DNA from: an uncultured Mucilaginibacter sp.
Lineage (GTDB): Bacteria > Bacteroidota > Bacteroidia > Sphingobacteriales > Sphingobacteriaceae
DNA length: 6,190 nucleotides
Reading direction: 5' to 3'
Assembly (NCBI GenBank): GCA_946479225.1
Contig: CAMLFI010000163.1
Span: 1 to 6,190, forward strand
In this document: in pieces, positions 1 to 4,652 of the stretch
Layout: each line of letters begins with the position of its first letter
Position numbering within the stretch: position 1 is the stretch's first letter
Program-made: the position numbers and the translations under genes
The notes under the pieces: generated by a model
Seen by the model: only the letters and a program-made list of their open reading frames with translations
Database searches by the model: none
What the model was told of the DNA's origin: nothing

Positions 1-1042
1 CCCATTATTATACGTCAGTGATATATTAGGCATTGGCTTTGTAAAAACCACAAGCGGCTTTATGGCTGCAAGGGCCGGTTTAGGTTTTGCAGAGGCCGGC
101 AGTTTCCCGGCATCAAATAAGGCTATAGCAGAGTGGTTTCCGGTAAAGGAGCGCTCGCTGGCTACAGGTATTATGGTAAGCGGTTGCACGGTGGGGCCTT
201 TAATAGCGCCTGCAGGGGTACTTTGGATAGCTAATAATTACAGCTGGCAAGCAGCCTTTGCTGTTACAGGGGCGCTGGGTTTTATATGGGTTGTAGCCTG
301 GTATATTTTATACAGCAAACCCCGGCAAAGTAGCCGGGTCAGCAAAGAAGAACTTGCCTATATCACTGCCGACCAAACGGCGGATACAACGGAAGAAGCA
401 GTGAAAGTATCTATACCTAAACTGCTCACAAAGAAAGCTACCTGGGGATACTTTCTGGCTAACTTTTTAACCGACGCCGTGTTTTGGTTCTACCTGTTCT
501 GGATGCCTTCGTACCTTGCCAGCAACGGCATGCCAAAAACAGAGATAGCTTTCCCAATTACTATTGTGTATGCAATTACAGCCGTTCTTACCATTTCAGG
601 CGGATGGTTGTCTTCTTATTTAATAAAAAAAGGCTTAACGGTTAACAGTAGCCGCAAAACCACCATGTTTATTTGCGTGGTCCTGGTTTTACCAGTAGTG
701 CTTATCCAATATAGTCAGGATATCTGGGTGAGTGTTTATATCGTCGCTTTTGCAGCGGGCGCCCATACCGTATGGAAAGGCGTTCTGTTGACAACGGTTT
801 CAGATCAATTTCCTAAAGCTGTAGTAGGTTCGGTTTCGGGCATTGGCGGCTTTGGCGGCGCGGTTGGTGGCATGCTGGCAGCCAAAGGTGTTGGTATTTT
901 GTTAGATGATTATAAAGCTGTAGACAATTTACAGGGTGGTTATAGCCTGATATTTATTTGCTGCGGAATGGCTTTTCTAACGGCAACAGTATTGTTTCAC
1001 TTGCTATCGCCGAAATTGGAAAAGGTTTCGTTTAGTAGCTAG
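1..1042 (+). CDS. MFS transporter, ACS family, hexuronate (ExuT-like) type; 5' end outside window
   Basis: This is an inner-membrane secondary transporter of the major facilitator superfamily, probably importing a hexuronate or related sugar acid with a cation. The frame is open from base 2, well upstream of the first ATG at 62, so that ATG is internal and the true start lies outside the window. About 346 residues are visible against roughly 420-440 for the family, so about TM1-TM3 are missing. Visible hallmarks are RAGLGFAEAGSFPA at the TM3/TM4 region, then AEWFPVKERSLATGI, SWQAAFAVTGALGFIW (TM6), a polar central loop with SKEELAYI, TDAVFWFYLFWMPSYL (TM7), and VSDQFPK with a Gly-rich GIGGFGGAVGG in the C-terminal half. 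All are typical of ExuT-like ACS members. The substrate is inferred from family resemblance only; galactonate or glucarate type carriers are alternatives. The stop codon TAG (1040-1042) lies inside a repeat arm. Confidence 0.9.
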   Translation, partial: PLLYVSDILGIGFVKTTSGFMAARAGLGFAEAGSFPASNKAIAEWFPVKERSLATGIMVSGCTVGPLIAPAGVLWIANNYSWQAAFAVTGALGFIWVVAWYILYSKPRQSSRVSKEELAYITADQTADTTEEAVKVSIPKLLTKKATWGYFLANFLTDAVFWFYLFWMPSYLASNGMPKTEIAFPITIVYAITAVLTISGGWLSSYLIKKGLTVNSSRKTTMFICVVLVLPVVLIQYSQDIWVSVYIVAFAAGAHTVWKGVLLTTVSDQFPKAVVGSVSGIGGFGGAVGGMLAAKGVGILLDDYKAVDNLQGGYSLIFICCGMAFLTATVLFHLLSPKLEKVSFSS

Positions 1043-1151
1043 TATCAAGTATCTAGACTTTATCATTCGCGCTATTTAATCTTACTACTTGATACTAGCT
1101 ACTTGATACTCAAAAAAAGCTATTAATCTTACTACTTGATACTCAAAAAAA
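1034..1151. repeat. Short intergenic repeat cluster (unit ctacttgatact), direct and inverted copies
   Basis: The unit ctacttgatact occurs three times in direct orientation, at 1085-1096, 1099-1110 and 1132-1143. An inverted copy (agtatcaagta) lies at 1041-1051. The arms 1034-1051 and 1086-1103 form a perfect 18-base inverted repeat with a 34-base spacer. A longer near-identical direct repeat pairs 1071-1096 with 1119-1143, differing by one T, and 1099-1118 is repeated exactly at 1132-1151. The cluster covers the transporter stop codon and reaches to three bases before the ATG of the next gene. Simple AT-rich composition does not explain such exact copies. It looks like a small dispersed intergenic repeat, although spread elsewhere in the genome cannot be seen here. 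A transcript could fold into a hairpin, but no T-tract follows directly. Confidence 0.85.
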
Positions 1152-1153
1152 AC

Positions 1154-1612
1154 ATGGAGCAACCCGCACTTGAATTTAGTTTTCGCATAAGCGTAGATGT
1201 AACCGGTATACAGGAACTGGGAAAGACGCCTAAAGGTATCCGTAAGGTTGTGCCGATAACGGGTGGAACTTATGAAGGACCGAATATAAAGGGCAAGGTG
1301 GTAGCAGGCGGTTACGACTGGCAGCTGCTGCGCGCTGATGAGGTAGTGGAAATTGATGCCAGGTATCTGCTCCAAACCGACGACGGCGACCTGATAACGT
1401 TGATGAATACCGGCCTCCGCCATGGTCCGCCGGAAGTAATGCAGCGGTTGGCAAAGGGTGAAGAGGTTGATGCTTCGGAATATTATTTTCGTTCGATACC
1501 GGTGTTTGAGACGGGTAATCCGAAATACGATTGGTTAATGCGATCTGTTTTTATCGCAACGGGAATACGCAAGCCGAAGCAGGTGTTGATTGATGTGTGG
1601 CGGGTGGTGTAG
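1154..1612 (+). CDS. DUF3237 (UPF0311) family protein
   Basis: This is a 152-residue soluble protein of the DUF3237/UPF0311 family, whose biochemical role is not established. Recognisable motifs are ITGGTYEGPNIKGKV (residues 35-49), GGYDWQLLRADEVVEIDARYLLQTDDG (52-78), NTGLRHGPPEV (85-95), the acidic EYYFRSIPVFETG (109-121) and YDWLMRSVFIATG (125-137). The length matches full-length members and no signal peptide or membrane helix is seen. The start is taken at ATG 1154, because the in-frame TTG at 1136 lies within the upstream repeat and would add only MILKK-like residues outside the conserved domain. The region before the ATG is a run of eight A, with no Shine-Dalgarno sequence. The gene follows the transporter in the same direction after a 111-bp repeat-filled gap, so co-transcription is possible but uncertain. 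It converges on a small minus-strand gene with only 7 bp between the stops. Confidence 0.9.
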   Translation: MEQPALEFSFRISVDVTGIQELGKTPKGIRKVVPITGGTYEGPNIKGKVVAGGYDWQLLRADEVVEIDARYLLQTDDGDLITLMNTGLRHGPPEVMQRLAKGEEVDASEYYFRSIPVFETGNPKYDWLMRSVFIATGIRKPKQVLIDVWRVV

Positions 1613-1619
1613 GATTCCT

Positions 1620-1817
1620 TTATTTGCTTCGTAATTTTATGATACGGATGATAATTACCGCGACTAAAGGCGAGGACACCAACGCAAGCAGCACCGATCC
1701 ACGGTATCCTAACGCTGTGTTTTTACCATAGTTACCAACCGCGATAACTAAAGCTATTAGTACAAGTAATATTAAGATGAATTCTGTCGATCCCAGATCC
1801 AAAAATGCGAATTTCAT
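1620..1817 (-). CDS. Small two-helix membrane protein, hypothetical
   Basis: This 65-residue protein has no function I recognise. It has a short polar start, a hydrophobic helix at about residues 10-28 (STEFILILLVLIALVIAVG), a polar linker NYGKNTALGYRG, and a second helix at about 40-60 ending in a basic KLRSK tail. The linker and the SSPLVAVIII stretch resemble a pattern I associate with small Bacteroidota membrane proteins, where a polar 'GKN..LGY' turn precedes an 'SP' helix; this is recollection, not a search. The first helix faintly recalls TatA, but the amphipathic helix and the FG hinge are missing. The ATG at 1815-1817 is preceded by AT-rich sequence. It lies downstream of the DoxX-like gene on the same strand, but a terminator separates them, so it probably has its own promoter. 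Confidence 0.65.
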   Translation of the reverse strand: MKFAFLDLGSTEFILILLVLIALVIAVGNYGKNTALGYRGSVLLALVSSPLVAVIIIRIIKLRSK

Positions 1818-1890
1818 AATTTAGATTTTACTGCATAATATTAAGGAATATCTTTGAGTATAAAAACTTTAAGCCAAGGCAATTACGATG

Positions 1891-1923
1891 ACAATAACAA
1901 AGCCCGAACAAATGCCCGGGCTT
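1891..1923 (-). terminator. Rho-independent terminator of the DoxX-like gene
   Basis: Read on the minus strand, aagcccg (1923-1917) and cgggctt (1906-1900) form a perfect 7-bp GC-rich stem around a 10-base loop. A T-rich tail (tgttattgt, 1899-1891) follows. It begins 4 bp after the TAA stop of the minus-strand gene ending at 1928, which is the expected place. The T-tract is interrupted, so efficiency may be moderate. Confidence 0.65.
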
Positions 1924-1927
1924 CCAC

Positions 1928-2965
1928 TTATTCTTTTATCAATATCATCTCGTATCGCTTTCCTTCCATCTCTCCGTTAAGGTCTAGTCGCGGGCCTTTG
2001 CGGTTTAGCTTCCCGTTAAATTGCCCTGGACCGGTAGTAGGATATCGCCATTTCATGCCGATCTTGCCGTAGTCATCTAATTTGTAGCGACCTATACGTA
2101 TTCTACGATGATCGTTCCAACGAAAAACAACGTCATCGTCCAGGTCAAGGTATACATGGGTAAGTATACTGTCTGTCGAAGTTTTCGCTTGATAGCTAAT
2201 GCCATCTATTTTCAAATCTTCTACACGGTACTTACCGGTAAGGTCGGGGTGTTTGTTGGGATGTTCATAGGTAATTGTACCTAGTACCGGGACCAGCACG
2301 AATAAGGTTGGCCAAAGCCATTTCACCGGCGTATTATTATTATTATTATTATTTGGGATAATTAATTGAGACAAAAGGTGCCATCCATGTGCACAAATAA
2401 AGTAAATAACAGCGGTCAGCAAAACTATCCCTTGGGCTAACACACCTAAAGGCATAGCATAAAAAATGTCCATTAAACTAATAAACACTAACATTGGCAA
2501 TGCGATAAGACTACCTAATAACCTGGTACGGTTAAACAAGATAAGTGCGGCCGCCACTATTTGCAGTAAAGCGATCACTACAGTAAAACCATATGAGAAA
2601 TGGAAAAAAGCCCAAACCAGGTCATATCCCGAGAAGGATGAGAACGGCCTGTCTAACTTTGCAAGCGGTATTAGCATCTGCAGTTTCTGTATTTTTTGAA
2701 TACCGAACATAGCGAGGTCTAAAGCCAGGAAAAATGCAATTACTTGTCTTATCCATATCATGTATGAAGTCTTAATGCCTCTCCGTTCGCGGGAGTGCCA
2801 GATAAATACCACGGCAAGCGCTATAAATAAGGGCAGGTAAGCCGCCAGGTAAATAAGATCAAGCGGGACAACGGCACCTAGATATTTGGACGCCAGTCGC
2901 CTAAAAACAAGGCCCACCACAAATGCGGAGAGCAGGCCGAGTAATAGTTTTTGATAAAGTTTCAT
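1928..2965 (-). CDS. DoxX-like integral membrane protein with C-terminal beta-rich domain
   Basis: The chosen start, ATG at 2963-2965, gives 345 residues. A TTG at 3001 would add 12 polar residues before the first helix and is less likely. Hydrophobic segments lie near residues 6-22, 34-56, 70-88, 118-144, 149-169, 172-191 and 215-233. The stretch from GYDLVWAFF through LLQIVAAALILFNRTRLLGSLI to LMDIFYAMPLGV matches the pattern of DoxX-like proteins in Bacteroidota. Seven consecutive Asn (205-211) join the sixth and seventh helices. The remaining ~110 residues are soluble and rich in alternating beta-type strands (LTGKYRVEDLKIDG, VYLDLDDDVVFRWND, FNGKLNRKG, LDLNGEMEGKRYEMILIKE), suggesting a small barrel or lipocalin-like fold. 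The side of the membrane it faces is uncertain. Function is unknown; DoxX relatives are linked to quinone or thiol redox chemistry, but that cannot be transferred here. It is divergent from the AraC-type gene, its likely regulator. Confidence 0.82.
   Translation of the reverse strand: MKLYQKLLLGLLSAFVVGLVFRRLASKYLGAVVPLDLIYLAAYLPLFIALAVVFIWHSRERRGIKTSYMIWIRQVIAFFLALDLAMFGIQKIQKLQMLIPLAKLDRPFSSFSGYDLVWAFFHFSYGFTVVIALLQIVAAALILFNRTRLLGSLIALPMLVFISLMDIFYAMPLGVLAQGIVLLTAVIYFICAHGWHLLSQLIIPNNNNNNNTPVKWLWPTLFVLVPVLGTITYEHPNKHPDLTGKYRVEDLKIDGISYQAKTSTDSILTHVYLDLDDDVVFRWNDHRRIRIGRYKLDDYGKIGMKWRYPTTGPGQFNGKLNRKGPRLDLNGEMEGKRYEMILIKE
2333..2353. repeat. Trinucleotide microsatellite (ATT)7, coding Asn7
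   Basis: Seven perfect tandem ATT units on the plus strand read as seven AAT codons on the minus strand. They encode residues 205-211 of the DoxX-like protein. The tract sits in a linker between two membrane helices. All seven Asn use the same codon, which points to slippage-driven expansion. Because the unit is three bases, length change would keep the frame. Confidence 0.95.
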
Positions 2966-3082
2966 GTGATCTGTTTTTCCTGCAAAGCAAGGTTTTGCCA
3001 ATTAAAGTTTGTTCGGCTGTATCCAAACGCACCGTCCGGTTGTATAGCAACGTATATTTACAGCATAAACGTCATCATCGAT
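2966..3082. promoter_or_regulatory. Divergent intergenic control region
   Basis: This 117-bp gap separates the start codons of two divergent genes, so it should contain promoters for both. On the plus strand, TAtaTTTA (3053-3060) fits the Bacteroidota -7 consensus TAnnTTTG at all but the last position and lies 22 bases before ATG 3083. A correctly spaced -33 TTTG is not evident. On the minus strand only poor -7 matches were found. An imperfect direct repeat lies just upstream of the -7 candidate. The existence of the control region is secure from gene layout; individual promoter elements are weakly supported. Confidence 0.55.
3011..3052. promoter_or_regulatory. Imperfect 19-bp direct repeat, candidate AraC-type operator
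   Basis: The segments 3011-3029 and 3034-3052 match at 14 of 19 positions without gaps. They share a core cggYtgtat (3014-3022 and 3037-3045) and a flank aacg. The copies are 23 bp apart, close to two helical turns. Tandem direct half-sites about two turns apart are how dimeric AraC-family regulators often bind DNA. The second copy abuts the putative -7 element of the regulator gene itself. The repeat is seen directly; its role as operator is inferred from the adjacent AraC-type gene. Confidence 0.45.
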
Positions 3083-4159
3083 ATGCATCCATCTTTCGCA
3101 TTGTTATTTTCGGCGCTTAGTGCAGGCAGCTTATTTTTAGCCGCGTTTTTAGTGCTAACAGGTGTTGTGCAGGCAAACCGTGAAGCCAATAAATGGTTAG
3201 GGGCTTTCTTTTTATTACTGAGTTTGCTTTTTATAGAAAAGCTTTTAGAGCGTTCGGGCCATCCGCAAACTTTGCTGATCCAGATAACCGAATGGCCGCG
3301 CTGGGCCATTTTTCCCTGTTTATATATAGCGGTGTTTACATTTGTCCATCCGCGGCGACGGCCACAGCTATTGTTTATTCACTTTGTGCCGGCTTTCATT
3401 TTTGTTGTCTTTTTGATGTTGGGTAATGGGGTACAGTTACCCAACTGGGTAGCATTAATAGCGCGCTATTTCTTTTTTGCGCAAGGCCTGGTTTACGGGT
3501 TATTAAATCTCCGGATACTGATGAAACATCAACGCCATATGCGCCAATTGCTGGCTGATACAGCTTCTGATCTGACCTGGCTACGCAACTTTGTGTACGC
3601 GCCTTTGGTGATAGCGGCTGTATGGCTCGCCTTTAAGCAGTTACCTGCGTTGGACGGGTTATTGCAATTATTGTGCTTAGGTGTGAGCCTTTATTTTGTT
3701 TCGGCAGCATTTAGGCAACGCGATGTTTACCCGGATAAGATAGTAGAGGTCGCAGATAAATTAATCGATCTGCCCGCTGCATCTACAACCGCCCAAAGAC
3801 TTACTTCGCAACAGATAGATATACTAAAAGACAGGGTAGTGATGATAGTTGATCAGCATAAGCCTTATTTAGACCCTGCATTAAACCTGCAAACCCTAGC
3901 CGATAAAGTAGGCATTAACACACATGAGCTTTCCCTGGTTTTAAATAAAGGCTTTGGGATGAATTTTTACGCTTATGTTAATGGCTTGCGCACCGAAGAA
4001 GCGATCAGGTTACTGGAGTCGGGGCAGTATGGGCACGGTGATATGGAGGCTATCTCGATAAGAGCGGGTTTTAACTCACGTACTACCTTTTATGCAGCAA
4101 TTAAAAAATTAAAAGGCGAAACACCAACTAGTTTGCTAAAACAGGGTGTTCCGCTTTAG
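3083..4159 (+). CDS. Membrane-anchored AraC-family transcriptional regulator
   Basis: This 358-residue protein combines an N-terminal membrane sensor with a C-terminal AraC-type DNA-binding domain. About seven hydrophobic helices lie near residues 7-28, 38-54, 74-90, 96-113, 121-143, 171-188 and 191-210. A polar linker (about 211-245) follows. The HTH domain spans about 246-355. Its first helix-turn-helix is near LQTLADKVGINTHELSLVLNKGFG (269-292), followed by NFYAYVNGLRTEEAIRLLE. The second contains the family signature ISIRAGFNSRTTFYAAIKKLKGETPTSLLK (324-353). The start is set at ATG 3083, because extension to 2951 would add 44 residues of poor composition and overlap the divergent gene. 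Such 7TM-AraC fusions are common in Bacteroidota and are thought to sense a signal in the membrane. The ligand is unknown. The divergent DoxX-like gene and its own promoter are the obvious candidate targets. Confidence 0.92.
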   Translation: MHPSFALLFSALSAGSLFLAAFLVLTGVVQANREANKWLGAFFLLLSLLFIEKLLERSGHPQTLLIQITEWPRWAIFPCLYIAVFTFVHPRRRPQLLFIHFVPAFIFVVFLMLGNGVQLPNWVALIARYFFFAQGLVYGLLNLRILMKHQRHMRQLLADTASDLTWLRNFVYAPLVIAAVWLAFKQLPALDGLLQLLCLGVSLYFVSAAFRQRDVYPDKIVEVADKLIDLPAASTTAQRLTSQQIDILKDRVVMIVDQHKPYLDPALNLQTLADKVGINTHELSLVLNKGFGMNFYAYVNGLRTEEAIRLLESGQYGHGDMEAISIRAGFNSRTTFYAAIKKLKGETPTSLLKQGVPL

Positions 4160-4327
4160 GTACGCAGTGTCCTCGCTGCCAATTCAGAAATAATAGTTTC
4201 AACAAAGTGCTTATTCTGATGTTTAGTATATAAGCACACATTGCTGTAAAATAAATGTGGGGTACGTAATCAAATATTAACCCACTATATCCGTTAAATT
4301 AAAGCTTAGGGGCTTTTAAATATTACT

Positions 4328-4558
4328 ATGGGACTAACACTTAGGTTGACTTTTAATGACAAAGACTATAATTACCAGATCATTAACAGCAAGCAAATTG
4401 ATCAGGGTGCAACGCAATTCAGCTTAACCCTGAACGGCGAAACAGTGGATCTGATTAAAAACGATAAAAATGTATGGACGCAAAAAAACGGAGATTCGCT
4501 TGATCCTGAACTTATCCAGGCATTAGGGCGTTCTGTGTCTTTACGGTTAAGGCTATAG
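4328..4558 (+). CDS. Small hypothetical protein, 76 aa
   Basis: I cannot assign a function to this small, soluble protein. The first half has alternating strand-like segments (LTLRLTFNDKDYNYQII, TQFSLTLNGETVDLIKND), followed by VWTQKNGDSLDPELIQALGRSVSLRLRL. The C-terminal 'DPELIQALGRSVSLR' stretch resembles an ending I associate with short Bacteroidota hypotheticals, which supports a real gene, but I could not confirm this by search. There is no signal peptide or membrane helix. It starts at ATG 4328 after an AT-rich leader and a 168-bp gap from the AraC-type gene. It may be transcribed alone, since I see no strong terminator or promoter in that gap. The minus-strand reading frame across the same region has low-complexity, Arg/Ser-rich content and was not accepted. 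Confidence 0.72.
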   Translation: MGLTLRLTFNDKDYNYQIINSKQIDQGATQFSLTLNGETVDLIKNDKNVWTQKNGDSLDPELIQALGRSVSLRLRL

Positions 4559-4578
4559 TTTAATTTGAAATTTGTCCA

Positions 4579-4605
4579 CGCAGGGTCTCTCATAGAGGCC
4601 CTGCG
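4579..4605. terminator. Strong hairpin between convergent genes, possible bidirectional terminator
   Basis: The arms cgcagggtctct (4579-4590) and agaggccctgcg (4594-4605) pair over 12 bp, with one G-T wobble on the plus-strand RNA and a 3-base loop. It lies 20 bp after the stop of the 76-residue gene and 47 bp after the end of the minus-strand gene, where a shared terminator would be expected. Neither side carries a clear T-tract: the plus side continues GC-rich, and the minus side reads tggacaaattt. The hairpin is certain; its role as terminator is inferred from position. Confidence 0.5.
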
Positions 4606-4652
4606 GCGAGCGTACCTGCTCTGATCCATGAAGTTAGGCATTTGTGCTAACC

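Noticed and set aside
62..64. ATG 62 as the transporter start
   Set aside because: The frame is open upstream to base 2 and reads SGF before MAARAGLG, which fits the internal TM3/TM4 region of ACS transporters.
1136..1153. TTG start extending the DUF3237 protein by six residues
   Set aside because: The extension lies within the upstream repeat and precedes the conserved domain; ATG 1154 is the simpler start.
1085..1454. Minus-strand reading frames opposite the DUF3237 gene
   Set aside because: They are shadows of a clearly conserved plus-strand gene and partly encoded by the repeat cluster.
2966..3001. TTG start at 3001 for the DoxX-like protein
   Set aside because: ATG 2965 places the first hydrophobic helix right after a short basic N-terminus, as usual; the TTG adds only 12 unlikely residues.
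2951..3082. Longer AraC-type protein starting at ATG 2951
   Set aside because: The 44 extra residues have Cys/Tyr-rich, non-conserved composition, would overlap the start of the divergent gene, and would cover the likely promoter region.
4164..4179. Small hairpin (gcagtg, loop tcct, cgctgc) after the AraC-type gene
   Set aside because: The stem is only 6 bp with a wobble and no T-tract follows, so it is too weak to call a terminator.
4207..4259. Short inverted repeats gtgctta/taagcac and cacatt/aatgtg before the 76-residue gene
   Set aside because: The arms are 6-7 bp with 11-17 base loops in AT-rich DNA, which is expected by chance; there is no riboswitch-like architecture.
4402..4641. Minus-strand 79-residue frame over the 76-residue gene
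   Set aside because: Its composition is Arg/Ser/Pro-rich, it has no recognisable pattern, and it overlaps the hairpin and the better-supported plus-strand gene.
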